Below, piece after piece: positions 18,203-26,668 of a stretch of DNA of 64,000 nt. Within the stretch, counting starts at the first letter, position 1, and every line of letters begins with the position of its first letter. The DNA is from Dinoroseobacter sp965279125. Lineage in GTDB: Bacteria > Pseudomonadota > Alphaproteobacteria > Rhodobacterales > Rhodobacteraceae. A program made the translations under genes and the position numbers. The stretch lies in contig CBDIHL010000037.1 of NCBI GenBank assembly GCA_965279125.1, forward strand, positions 1 to 64,000, given 5' to 3'. Below the pieces are notes generated by a model. It was not told where the DNA came from. It saw nothing but the letters and a program-made list of their open reading frames with translations, and made no database searches.

Positions 18203-18615
18203 CAGGCGTCTCCCTCATTATCCGTCTCGGCAATCGCAGCGCGCACAAGCTCCATGCCCTTCATCATCGCAGGCACGCCTGCAAAGAGGGACATCTGCGC
18301 GACCACCTCGGCCAATTCTTTTTCCGTCGCTCCCGCCTCGATGGCGTGGCGTACGGTCAGCTTTATCTGCGGCTCGCCTTGGCTGCCCTGCATGATCAAG
18401 GCCGCCAGCGTGATAAACAGCCGCGTCTTTGCGTCCAGCCCACCTGCGTTGAACGCATTGCCGAACATCATTTCCATCACGTCCTTGGACATGGTCGGAA
18501 ACGCCTTCTCGACGCCCGGCATCTGGAAGGTCTCAAGCGCAGGATTGAAGGCTTTCGCCATCTCCATCGACTGCGCCATCATGGCCTCGAACGGGTTTTG
18601 CGGGGTGTCACTCAT
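18202..18615 (-). CDS. Carboxymuconolactone decarboxylase (CMD)-family protein
   Basis: 137 residues. The CMD core is GLDAKTRLFITLAALIMQG, then RHAIEAGATEKELAEVVAQM and FAGVPAMMKGMELV. The redox CxxC of AhpD-like members is absent, so it is not a peroxidase-type enzyme. It lies between nuoI and nuoJ with four-base and one-base overlaps, so it is firmly part of the complex I transcript. Why a CMD protein sits here is unknown; comparable placement occurs in related genomes as far as I recall. Confidence 0.75.
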   Translation of the reverse strand: MSDTPQNPFEAMMAQSMEMAKAFNPALETFQMPGVEKAFPTMSKDVMEMMFGNAFNAGGLDAKTRLFITLAALIMQGSQGEPQIKLTVRHAIEAGATEKELAEVVAQMSLFAGVPAMMKGMELVRAAIAETDNEGDA

Positions 18616-19106
18616 CGGTAGGGCGCATCGATTTCAAGGTTGCGCGCGATCTCGGACTCCCAGCGATCGCCGTTCTCCAGAAGCTTGGCTTTGTCGTAGA
18701 ACAGCTCTTCGCGCGTTTCGGTGGCGAATTCGAAATTCGGCCCCTCGACGATGGCATCCACCGGGCAGGCCTCCTGGCAGAACCCGCAATAGATGCACTT
18801 GGTCATGTCGATGTCATAGCGCGTGGTGCGGCGCGAGCCATCGTCGCGCGGCTCTGCATCGATGGTGATCGCTTGCGCCGGGCAGACCGCTTCGCACAGC
18901 TTGCAGGCGATGCAGCGCTCTTCGCCATTCGGGTAGCGCCGAAGCGCGTGCTCGCCGCGGAACCGAGGTGACAGAGGCCCCTTTTCATGCGGGTAATTCA
19001 GCGTCGCCTTGGGCGCGAAGAAATACTTCAGGCCCAGCTTCATGCCGACCCAGAAATCCTGAAGCAGGAAATACTTAGCCGCGCGGGTATAGTCGATCTG
19101 TGTCAT
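18612..19106 (-). CDS. nuoI: NADH-quinone oxidoreductase subunit I (8Fe-8S ferredoxin)
   Basis: 164 residues. Two [4Fe-4S] motifs, CIACKLCEAVCP and CIYCGFCQEACP, carry clusters N6a and N6b, which pass electrons towards NuoB. The frame is open for another 93 codons upstream, but that stretch overlaps nuoH and has no homology. MTQIDYTRAAKYF at 19106 is the family N-terminus, 11 bases after nuoH. Confidence 0.96.
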   Translation of the reverse strand: MTQIDYTRAAKYFLLQDFWVGMKLGLKYFFAPKATLNYPHEKGPLSPRFRGEHALRRYPNGEERCIACKLCEAVCPAQAITIDAEPRDDGSRRTTRYDIDMTKCIYCGFCQEACPVDAIVEGPNFEFATETREELFYDKAKLLENGDRWESEIARNLEIDAPYR

Positions 19107-19117
19107 TGGATGCCCCC

Positions 19118-20149
19118 TCAGACCCAGCGCGTAAACGCGCCCCAGAACCATTCGAACTTTGCGGCAAACGCCACGAACACGACCCAAGCCAGCGAGAACG
19201 GCAGGAACACTTTCCAACCCAGACGCATCAATTGGTCGTAGCGGTAGCGCGGCGTGATCGCCTTCACCATCGAGAACAAGAAGAACACAAGGCCCATCTT
19301 CGCGACCATCCAGAAGATGCCATCGGGCAAGCCGGGGATCGGGGACAGCCATCCACCGAAGAACATCAGCGTGATCAGGGCGCACATTAGCACGACCGCG
19401 ACCAACTCGCCGATCATGAACAGCAAGAACGGGGTGGACGAGTATTCCACCTGATAGCCCGCGACCAGTTCCGACTCGGCCTCGGGCAAGTCAAATGGCG
19501 GACGGTTGGTTTCTGCCAGTGCCGAGATAAAGAACAAGATCAGCATCGGGAAATGCGGCAGCCAATACCAGCCCAGCAGGCCGTAATCGCTGTCTTGCGC
19601 GTTCACGATATCCCCGAAGTTCATCGAGCCGGTCGAGATGATGACACCCACGATAATCAAACCGATGGAGACCTCATACGAGATCATCTGTGCCGCCGAG
19701 CGCAACGAGCCAAGGAACGGATACTTCGAGTTCGATGCCCATCCGCCCATGATCACGCCGTAAACCTCCAGCGAGGACACGGCGAACACATAGAGGATCG
19801 CGATATTCAGGTCCGACAGCACCCAGCCATCGTTGAACGGGATCACCGCCCAAGCGATCATCGCCATCACGAGGCTGACCATAGGGGCCAAGAAGAACAC
19901 GCCCTTATCGGCACCCGCAGGCACCACGATCTCTTTGACGATATACTTGCCGAAATCCGCGAAGCTTTGCAGCAGACCGAAGACGCCCACGACGTTGGGG
20001 CCGCGCCGCATCTGGACAGCCGCCCAGATCTTGCGGTCGGCATACATCAGGAAGGCCAGCGACACGAGCAGGGGGACGACAAGCAACAATACCTGTCCGA
20101 CGAGCACAAGCCCCATCCCGGTATAGGTCGTGGTGAAGAATTCATACAT
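19118..20149 (-). CDS. nuoH: NADH-quinone oxidoreductase subunit H
   Basis: 343 residues, eight-helix membrane subunit that forms the quinone chamber with NuoB and NuoD. Motifs are ADRKIWAAVQMRRGPNVVG, the E-rich loop ALAETNRPPFDLPEAESEL and the C-terminal PRYRYDQLMRLGWKVFLP. Intact and of normal length. Confidence 0.97.
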   Translation of the reverse strand: MYEFFTTTYTGMGLVLVGQVLLLVVPLLVSLAFLMYADRKIWAAVQMRRGPNVVGVFGLLQSFADFGKYIVKEIVVPAGADKGVFFLAPMVSLVMAMIAWAVIPFNDGWVLSDLNIAILYVFAVSSLEVYGVIMGGWASNSKYPFLGSLRSAAQMISYEVSIGLIIVGVIISTGSMNFGDIVNAQDSDYGLLGWYWLPHFPMLILFFISALAETNRPPFDLPEAESELVAGYQVEYSSTPFLLFMIGELVAVVLMCALITLMFFGGWLSPIPGLPDGIFWMVAKMGLVFFLFSMVKAITPRYRYDQLMRLGWKVFLPFSLAWVVFVAFAAKFEWFWGAFTRWV

Positions 20150-20187
20150 GGCGCTTCACGTCCGTTTCTTAAGTGCCACCGCTCTCG

Positions 20188-20592
20188 TCAGACGGTGGGT
20201 ATTTTATTCTCTGCACAATCCGCGACCACCACTTCGGCGTCCAAGGTGCGTGACCCTCGAGGCAGCGCAGGCGAGATGGTGTAGACCGCATCGCCTCGCC
20301 AAAGGCCACCCTCTTTGTATGCCGTTGTGCGCACATGTCGCGCAAAGCCGTAGCCTCGGATTAGCGCATATTGCGCTGCCGCACAGCGTCCATACAGAGC
20401 CAGATCGTCGCGGGTCGGATCGCCGGACATCTCGACATGGAAGTTGACCAGATCATCCGCCAAAAGCCGCGTCGAAATCCCCTCGTAACTATACATCCGG
20501 TCCGGCGCGCCCTCAATCTGCGGGCTTGCCGGGGTGCAAGCCGCCAGCGCGAGCGCTGGTATCAAGGATCGCCAAACCGGCATTGCGCTCAC
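20188..20592 (-). CDS. Putative lipoprotein between nuoG and nuoH
   Basis: 134 residues. PALALAACTPASP is a lipobox after a short hydrophobic signal. The mature region has cysteines in GRCAAAQYA and ADCAENK. The start overlaps the nuoG stop by four bases; a second ATG lies three codons later. No family recognised. The coupling suggests co-expression with complex I. Confidence 0.65.
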   Translation of the reverse strand: MSAMPVWRSLIPALALAACTPASPQIEGAPDRMYSYEGISTRLLADDLVNFHVEMSGDPTRDDLALYGRCAAAQYALIRGYGFARHVRTTAYKEGGLWRGDAVYTISPALPRGSRTLDAEVVVADCAENKIPTV

Positions 20593-22613
20593 TCCGCCGC
20601 GATCGGTGCATCCTCGGCGCGGGCTTTGGCATTCGCGCTTAGCTCGGCCATCAGCTCGCTTGCGCGTGCAATCGGGTTGGTCAGGTAGAAATCCTTGACC
20701 GCATTAACGAAGGGCGCAGCGCCTATCTTGCCCGCCTCAGGGATCTCCCACGCATTCTCTTGCACTGCGTCTATGGCCGCCAGATGCGGCACCTCAGCCA
20801 CAAGCGCGTTCCGCAGGGCCGCGAGCGAATCGTAGGGCAGCGCCGCGCCCATCTCGCCCGACAGTGCCCGCAGGATCGCCCAGTTTTCCTTCGCCTCACC
20901 CGGCGCAAAGCCTGCGCGCATGGCCAGTTGTGGACGTCCTTCGGTGTTCACGAACAAGCCCTGCTCTTCCGTATAGGCAGCACCCGGCAGGATAATATCC
21001 GCGCGGTGCGCCCCGCGATCCCCGTGCGATCCTTGGTAGATCACTGTCGGGCCAGCCGGAATGTCGCCCTCATCCGCGCCGAGGTTATAGACCACGTCTG
21101 CACCATCAAGTGCCGCCGCAATTCCGCCTTCGGTCACGCAGCCCGCATCCATCGCACCCACGCGACCCGCCGCTGTGTGCAACACCAGGAACGTCGATTT
21201 GGTCGAGTCCGCCAGCTTCATCGCATTCGCCAGCACCGCCTCGCCGTCCTCGCGCGCCAAGGCACCCTGTCCGATGATGATGATGCTTGGCTTCTCGGCC
21301 ACGTCCGAATGATCCCGGCCGAGCAGCTCGGTGATCGTCTCAGGCCCCGTGCCGATATGCGCATGCGGGAAGGTCAGATCAATCGCCTCGCCGATCACAC
21401 CGACATTCGCGCCCTTGGCCCAAGCCTTGCGGATACGCGCGCCGAGGACAGGCGCCTCCACACTCGGGTCCGCGCCGATCAGCATGATCGCCTGCGCGTC
21501 GTCGATTTCCTCAATCGTTGCCGTGCCGACATAGCCCGAACGATTGCCCGCAGGCAGCTTCGCGCCATCCGTGCGGCACTCGACCGACCCGCCAAGCGCC
21601 TCAACGAGGCCTTTCAACGCAAACGCCGCCTCAACAGGGGCCAGATCGCCGACAACACCGGCTACTTTCGACGCGCCCTTCAAGGCAGAGGCCGCAGCGC
21701 CAAGCGCCTCAGGCCAAGTTGCGGCGCGCAGTTTGCCGTTCTCACGAATATACGGACGATCTAGGCGCTGACGCCGCAGGCCGTCCCACACAAAGCGCGT
21801 CTTGTCGGAAATCCATTCCTCGTTCACGCCGTCATGGTTGCGCGGCAACATGCGCATGACTTCGCGGCCTTTGGTATCGACGCGGATGTTGCTGCCAAGC
21901 GCGTCCATCACGTCAATCGTTTCGGTCTTCGTCAGCTCCCAAGGGCGCGCGGTGAACGCATAAGGTTTTGAGACAAGCGCCCCAACCGGGCACAGATCAA
22001 TGATGTTGCCTTGCAGGTTCGAGTTCAGCGTCTCGCCCAAATAGGCGGTGATCTCCGCATCCTCCCCCCGGCCCGTCTGGCCCATCTGGTGAATGCCCGC
22101 GACTTCCGTGGTAAAGCGCACGCAGCGGGTGCAGGAGATGCAGCGCGTCATATGCGTCTCAACCAGTGGCCCAAGATCGAGGTCTTCCGTCGCGCGCTTC
22201 GGCTCGCGGTAGCGCGAGAAATCGACGCCGTAGGCCATCGCCTGATCCTGCAAGTCGCACTCGCCGCCTTGGTCGCAGATCGGACAGTCGAGCGGGTGGT
22301 TGATCAGCAAAAACTCCATCACGCCTTCGCGGGCCTTCTTCACCATCGGCGAGTTCGTTTTCACGACAGGCGGAGCCCCCTCAGGTCCGGGGCGCAAGTC
22401 CTTGACCTGCATCGCACACGAGGCCGCTGGCTTGGGCGGCCCGCCGACAACTTCGACCAGACACATGCGGCAGTTGCCCGCGATGGTCAGACGCTCGTGG
22501 TAGCAAAAGCGAGGCACCTCGACGCCGGCCTGCTCGCAGGCTTGGATCAAGGTCATCAGCGGATCAACCTCGACTTCTTTGTCGTCGATGATGATTTTGC
22601 GCAGCTCAGTCAT
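20589..22613 (-). CDS. nuoG: NADH-quinone oxidoreductase subunit G
   Basis: 674 residues. The N-terminal [2Fe-2S] ligands are in PRFCYHERLTIAGNCRMC. The [4Fe-4S] N5 motif is HPLDCPICDQGGECDLQ and the 8Fe-type ligands CISCTRCVRF. A molybdopterin-oxidoreductase-like domain follows without a cofactor. The longer open frame (36 extra codons) lacks homology; MTELRKIIIDDKEVEV at 22613 is the family start. Terminal extensions are alanine-rich. Confidence 0.96.
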   Translation of the reverse strand: MTELRKIIIDDKEVEVDPLMTLIQACEQAGVEVPRFCYHERLTIAGNCRMCLVEVVGGPPKPAASCAMQVKDLRPGPEGAPPVVKTNSPMVKKAREGVMEFLLINHPLDCPICDQGGECDLQDQAMAYGVDFSRYREPKRATEDLDLGPLVETHMTRCISCTRCVRFTTEVAGIHQMGQTGRGEDAEITAYLGETLNSNLQGNIIDLCPVGALVSKPYAFTARPWELTKTETIDVMDALGSNIRVDTKGREVMRMLPRNHDGVNEEWISDKTRFVWDGLRRQRLDRPYIRENGKLRAATWPEALGAAASALKGASKVAGVVGDLAPVEAAFALKGLVEALGGSVECRTDGAKLPAGNRSGYVGTATIEEIDDAQAIMLIGADPSVEAPVLGARIRKAWAKGANVGVIGEAIDLTFPHAHIGTGPETITELLGRDHSDVAEKPSIIIIGQGALAREDGEAVLANAMKLADSTKSTFLVLHTAAGRVGAMDAGCVTEGGIAAALDGADVVYNLGADEGDIPAGPTVIYQGSHGDRGAHRADIILPGAAYTEEQGLFVNTEGRPQLAMRAGFAPGEAKENWAILRALSGEMGAALPYDSLAALRNALVAEVPHLAAIDAVQENAWEIPEAGKIGAAPFVNAVKDFYLTNPIARASELMAELSANAKARAEDAPIAAE

Positions 22614-22754
22614 GGCATCTCTCCCATGGGGCTGCGCAAGCGCGCGCAAGGCCCCGTCCGGTCCTGTTGGATACCGTGATAGAGGATGCAGCCACGGGGT
22701 AAATGCGGCGCTGCGTCCCAACCCAAGCGGGTTGACAGCGCTGCACGCCCCCCG

Positions 22755-23159
22755 TCAGTCGCGCTTGATCAAAACGCCAATGGCGCTGCCGCGGTCAATC
22801 TCGGCGAAACCGGCGACACAGAAAGTCTGCGGATCGTCCTCGACGACACCCACTTGGGCGAGATAGGCCATCGCTTCGCCTTTCACGCGGGCCTGCTCGG
22901 TCGGATCATCGACATAGTCTGTCGCCTCGCCCATCGAATAGCCCAGCGAAAATGCCCGGTTCAGCAGCCCAAGCGCCACGCCGCGCGCTTTCCATGTCCG
23001 CTCGCCAATCGAGGGGCAATTGTTGCGGATCGCATCGGCCGCCGCAATCCATCGCAGCCCGGTCGAGATTTCGGGATCGCTGCGCAAAGCGCTGAAATCA
23101 GTTGCCAAAGCGGGGGTCGTCATCACCACAAGGGCACATGCAAAAACAGAGGAACGCAT
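22755..23159 (-). CDS. DUF5333-type secreted protein (copy 1)
   Basis: 134 residues with a signal peptide (MRSSVFACALVVMTTPALA). The mature protein contains DAIRNNCPSIGERTWKARG, LGYSMGEATDYVDD and DPQTFCVAGFAEIDRGSAIG. The pattern of two cysteines, Gly-Tyr-Ser and a final IGxLI matches the Rhodobacteraceae-specific DUF5333 family. GGAG precedes the ATG at 23159. Its role is unknown; it is placed directly before nuoG. Confidence 0.7.
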   Translation of the reverse strand: MRSSVFACALVVMTTPALATDFSALRSDPEISTGLRWIAAADAIRNNCPSIGERTWKARGVALGLLNRAFSLGYSMGEATDYVDDPTEQARVKGEAMAYLAQVGVVEDDPQTFCVAGFAEIDRGSAIGVLIKRD

Positions 23160-23265
23160 CAAAAAACTCCGGAATGGGGACGCAAACACGCGCCGTAACG
23201 GCTTTGACATGGACGGATCGGCGCGTGATAGGCAATAGCAGCACTGCGATATCGGCAAGCTTTCG

Positions 23266-23673
23266 CTATTCCAGCGCCTCGCCTTCAAACAGGAATCCGC
23301 CGATGCGGGTCTCTTCCGCGATCTCCTGGACCGCCACCGCACAGACGATCTCTTCGGACGGCGCGTTCAGGCCGGGATGCTTTTCGAGGAATGCCGCCTG
23401 CATCTCGCGCATGGCAGGTCCGGGATCAATCATCTGGGAAAACGCCTGATCGCCGTCAAAGCCATCGGCGGACAGCTTTTCGCGCAGCTCGGTCGTGGTG
23501 GCCCCCGCCGCCAGCAGGTCCATGCCGATAGCTGTACAAGAGGTCGCAAGCGCCTCGGCCATGGTCAAGGTGAACAGCGCATCGACATAATAGTCAGGCG
23601 CGGGGCGCAACTCGTCGGCCGCAAGGGGCGCGGACAAAGCGAGGGTCAGGGCGGCAAAAGATAGGGTTTTCAT
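23266..23673 (-). CDS. DUF5333-like secreted protein (copy 2)
   Basis: 135 residues with signal peptide MKTLSFAALTLALSAPLAA. The order of conserved features mirrors the gene downstream: SCTAIGMDLLAAG, then DGFDGDQAFSQMIDP, then EEIVCAVAVQEIAEETRIG and a closing GFLF. It is probably a diverged tandem paralogue, although only the skeleton is shared. It follows the DUF3291 gene by three bases. Confidence 0.6.
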   Translation of the reverse strand: MKTLSFAALTLALSAPLAADELRPAPDYYVDALFTLTMAEALATSCTAIGMDLLAAGATTTELREKLSADGFDGDQAFSQMIDPGPAMREMQAAFLEKHPGLNAPSEEIVCAVAVQEIAEETRIGGFLFEGEALE

Positions 23674-23676
23674 ACC

Positions 23677-24138
23677 CTAGCTGTGCGGCATCGGTGCAAG
23701 GGTGTCAAAGGTAAACGCGGCGTCCGAGGGGCCATCGCGCTCAAGTCTGGTCACCTTTTCGCGCGCCTCCTCGATGGCGGGGATGTGGCCAATCGGCACC
23801 CACCACAGCACATAGCGCGGACCTTGGCTCGGCAAAAACCAATCGGCGCCGCGCTTGAGGAACGCGCCGTGGACCGTCTTATGCACGAAATGCCCGAGCG
23901 CCTCGGGCGTTTCCCAGACCGAGAACGAGGCGATCATCGTCGGGTTCTCGGTGAACAAATCCCAGCCAATGCGCTTGCCCTCCGCGTCTTCGACCCCGCA
24001 GCGCCAGACGAACCCATCCGAGGCTTCGGCCTTGGCGTTCACTTTCTCAATGGCATCGGCAAACGGGGCCACCAGCGGATCGCCGACAGGCGCGCGCAGG
24101 GCCGACCAGTTGAAATGGGCGAGGTGCAACTGGGTCAT
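23677..24138 (-). CDS. DUF3291-family protein
   Basis: 153 residues. MTQLHLAHFNWSALRAPVGDP is the family N-terminus. The aromatic-rich middle (GFVWRCGVED, SFSVWETPEALGHFVH) and YVLWWVPIGHIP near the C-terminus suggest a dimeric alpha/beta-barrel fold like antibiotic-monooxygenase-type domains. It is cytosolic, and the reaction is unknown. It is the middle gene of the accessory block between nuoF and nuoG. Confidence 0.75.
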   Translation of the reverse strand: MTQLHLAHFNWSALRAPVGDPLVAPFADAIEKVNAKAEASDGFVWRCGVEDAEGKRIGWDLFTENPTMIASFSVWETPEALGHFVHKTVHGAFLKRGADWFLPSQGPRYVLWWVPIGHIPAIEEAREKVTRLERDGPSDAAFTFDTLAPMPHS

Positions 24139-24147
24139 GGGGTTACG

Positions 24148-24675
24148 CTAGGTGAAGGCCGCGACCAATGCAAATCCGGCAAGCCCCGCAACCGCAAAGA
24201 ACCCGACGGAGAAGCCGAGCGAGCGCAACCCCTGGTTCTCGGTCGCCACATGCACCACGGCCATGAATATGCGCGCGATCAGGAATATCGAGGCCAGCAG
24301 GTTCACCCAAAACGGGTTTGCGCCAAGCAGAATTGCCGAGAGGGTGACGGCGAGGAACGGCCCCGTCGTCTCAATCGCATTGGCGAAGGCGCGGCCCTTG
24401 CGGTAGGCTGGGTCGGCGTAGTCACGCTTGATCGCACCACTGGCGGTGCGGTTCTCGGGGCCACGCCCGCCGGTCGACAGTCCCATGAGGATCACCATCA
24501 AGACGCCCCAACCCGCGAGGGCTGCAAGGGCGTGGGCGTACGCGTCGAACGGACCGCCCTCGCCGAGCAAGGGCGTGATGACGAACTGATCCATCGGCTG
24601 GAGCGCCTCGCCTGCTGTCGATTGCGCCAATGCCGGGACAGCCAGCACGGTGAGGAGGAGAGCGAGACGGATCAT
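24148..24675 (-). CDS. MAPEG-family membrane protein
   Basis: About 175 residues, starting MIRLALLLTVLAVPALAQ, which could be a signal peptide. MAPEG features are RGPENRTASGAIKRDYADP, then AFANAIETTGPFLAVTLSAI and later RIFMAVVHVATENQG. MAPEG proteins are four-helix membrane proteins related to glutathione transferases and prostaglandin synthases. Its start overlaps the preceding small gene by ATGA. Substrate unknown. Confidence 0.8.
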   Translation of the reverse strand: MIRLALLLTVLAVPALAQSTAGEALQPMDQFVITPLLGEGGPFDAYAHALAALAGWGVLMVILMGLSTGGRGPENRTASGAIKRDYADPAYRKGRAFANAIETTGPFLAVTLSAILLGANPFWVNLLASIFLIARIFMAVVHVATENQGLRSLGFSVGFFAVAGLAGFALVAAFT

Positions 24676-24842
24676 TCGGCAGGCACCATAGGTTTGAGTT
24701 TGCGTTGAAAAAAGGCAGTCACCCGCGCCCAAACCCCCGCAAAGCCCGCGCCGGGGCGCTGCATTTCGGGGGCCTGCACGCCAAGCGTGCGCGAGGCCGC
24801 GTCACGAGTGAACTGGTCGTAGTGGTAGGGGTTGAAACACAT
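24672..24842 (-). CDS. Small conserved-looking protein, unknown
   Basis: 56 residues, MCFNPYHYDQFTRDAAS onward, ending FFQRKLKPMVPAE. The ATG at 24842 is strongly supported by GAAGGAGA eight bases upstream. Coupling to the MAPEG gene (ATGA) supports translation. No domain recognised. Confidence 0.6.
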   Translation of the reverse strand: MCFNPYHYDQFTRDAASRTLGVQAPEMQRPGAGFAGVWARVTAFFQRKLKPMVPAE

Positions 24843-24876
24843 GCGCTCAGTCTCCTTCGTCAACGTATCGCTCGGA

Positions 24877-25122
24877 TCACAGGAACCATCTTTCGATCAG
24901 GACCATAACGGTCAGAAAAACCGCAATCACCACCACACTAATTTTAACGTGCTGCCAGTTCGTCTTCAACGGCGCTTGCCGGACATGATCCCCTGGCCTT
25001 ACCCAAGCCCCACAAGCTTCGCACTGAAACCTGCCAATGCGAGGCTTATGTTGATGACCACAGTTTTTGCAGAGACCACCGTTCAACGTCTCGGGAGGCG
25101 TGCCGGTTTCGACACCACACAT
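24877..25122 (-). CDS. Zinc-ribbon protein with C-terminal membrane anchor
   Basis: 81 residues. Two CxxC pairs (LCKNCGHQHKPR and QCEACGAW) form a predicted zinc ribbon. A C-terminal helix, ISVVVIAVFLTVMVLIERWFL shortened at both ends, would anchor it in the membrane with the ribbon in the cytosol. It lies 14 bases after nuoF. Its function is unknown. Confidence 0.6.
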   Translation of the reverse strand: MCGVETGTPPETLNGGLCKNCGHQHKPRIGRFQCEACGAWVRPGDHVRQAPLKTNWQHVKISVVVIAVFLTVMVLIERWFL

Positions 25123-25136
25123 AAGCGAGGGCCGCC

Positions 25137-26432
25137 CTATTCCGCCGCCACCGCACTCACCCGACCCGTGCGCTTGGCCTTGATCCGGTCCTCAATCTCG
25201 CCTCGGAAGTGGCGCACCAGCCCCTGAATAGGCCAGGCCGCCGCATCACCCAAAGCACAAATCGTGTGCCCCTCAACCTGCTTGGTCACATCCAGCAGCA
25301 TGTCGATCTCCTCGACCTCCGCCTCGCCGGTGACCAGCCGGTCCATCACGCGCATCATCCAGCCGGTGCCTTCGCGGCACGGCGTGCATTGCCCGCAACT
25401 CTCGTGTTTATAGAACTTCGACAGCCGCCAGATCGCTTTGATAATATCGGTGCTCTCGTCCATGACGATCACCGCCGCGGTCCCAAGGCCCGAGCGTTGC
25501 TCGCGCAACCAATCGAAGTCCATGATCGCGTCTTTCATCACGTCACGCGGCAAGCACGGCACCGACGACCCACCGGGGATCACGGCCTTGAGGTTGTTCC
25601 AGCCGCCGCGAATACCGCCGCAATGGCGATCGATCAGCTCTTCAAAGCCGATGCTCATCTCTTCCTCGACCACACACGGGTGGTTCACATGGCCCGAGAT
25701 CGCAAACAGCTTGGTGCCGGTATTGTTGGGCCGACCAAAGCCCGCGAACCACTCGCCGCCCCGGCGCAGGATCGTCGGGACCACGGCAATCGATTCGACG
25801 TTGTTCACAGTTGTCGGGCAGCCATAAAGGCCCGCGCCCGCCGGAAACGGCGGCTTCATGCGCGGCATACCCTTCTTGCCTTCAAGCGATTCGAGAAGTG
25901 CTGTCTCCTCCCCGCAGATATAGGCCCCTGCCCCGTGATGCAGGTAGATGTCGAAATCCCAGCCCGAGCCACAGGCGTTCTTGCCCACAAGGCCCGCCGC
26001 ATAGGCTTCGTCCATGGCCTGCTGAAGCGCTTCCTTCTCGCGGATATATTCGCCGCGAATGTAGATGTAGCAGGCATGGGCGTTCATCGCGAAGCTGGCA
26101 ATCAGGCAACCCTCGATCAGGGTGTGCGGATCATGACGCATGATCTCGCGGTCCTTGCAGGTGCCGGGTTCCGACTCGTCCGCGTTCACGACGAGGTAAG
26201 CCGGGCGACCGTCGCTCTCTTTGGGCATGAAGGACCACTTCAGGCCGGTCGGGAAACCCGCACCGCCACGGCCACGCAAGCCGGAGGCTTTCATGATCTC
26301 GACGATCTTGTCGCGCCCAAGCCCGATCAGATCTTTGGTGCCATCCCAATGGCCACGCTTTTGGGCGCCCGCCAATGTGCGGTCGTGCATTCCGTAGATA
26401 TTGGTGAAGATCCGGTCCTGATCTTGCAGCAT
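25137..26432 (-). CDS. nuoF: NADH-quinone oxidoreductase subunit F (NADH/FMN-binding)
   Basis: 431 residues. The NADH/FMN glycine-rich motif is GLRGRGGAGFPTGLKW, followed by NADESEPGTCKDR and EETALLESLEGKKGMPR. The N3 [4Fe-4S] ligands are in SCGQCTPCREGTGWM plus a late cysteine in HTICALGDAAAWP. It is the entry point for NADH electrons. Intact and of standard length. Confidence 0.97.
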   Translation of the reverse strand: MLQDQDRIFTNIYGMHDRTLAGAQKRGHWDGTKDLIGLGRDKIVEIMKASGLRGRGGAGFPTGLKWSFMPKESDGRPAYLVVNADESEPGTCKDREIMRHDPHTLIEGCLIASFAMNAHACYIYIRGEYIREKEALQQAMDEAYAAGLVGKNACGSGWDFDIYLHHGAGAYICGEETALLESLEGKKGMPRMKPPFPAGAGLYGCPTTVNNVESIAVVPTILRRGGEWFAGFGRPNNTGTKLFAISGHVNHPCVVEEEMSIGFEELIDRHCGGIRGGWNNLKAVIPGGSSVPCLPRDVMKDAIMDFDWLREQRSGLGTAAVIVMDESTDIIKAIWRLSKFYKHESCGQCTPCREGTGWMMRVMDRLVTGEAEVEEIDMLLDVTKQVEGHTICALGDAAAWPIQGLVRHFRGEIEDRIKAKRTGRVSAVAAE

Positions 26433-26436
26433 GTCG

Positions 26437-26664
26437 TCAGTCTCCCATGTGTCGGCGTGCCCGCCAGACGCGAAAAAGGATCACCAGGGCGAACAAGAAC
26501 GCCCCAAGTGCCGCGAGATCGAAGAGGAAGACAAAGCGGATGGGCAACCCCAGTTGCCCGCCAAAGCTGACCGCCAAAAGCCACAGCACGCCGGTGACTG
26601 CGATCACAATCGCAGCCAGCCGGGCCTGTTTGGCCAAAGCAAGTTGGTCAGCTTCATTGGTCAT
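26437..26664 (-). CDS. DUF5337-like small membrane protein
   Basis: 75 residues with two helices, AIVIAVTGVLWLLAVSF and FLFDLAALGAFLFALVILF, preceded by TNEADQLALAKQARLA. This resembles the Rhodobacteraceae DUF5337 family found beside nuoF. The ATG at 26664 is preferred because the longer frame runs into the upstream gene. Role unknown. Confidence 0.65.
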   Translation of the reverse strand: MTNEADQLALAKQARLAAIVIAVTGVLWLLAVSFGGQLGLPIRFVFLFDLAALGAFLFALVILFRVWRARRHMGD

Positions 26665-26668
26665 TCGC

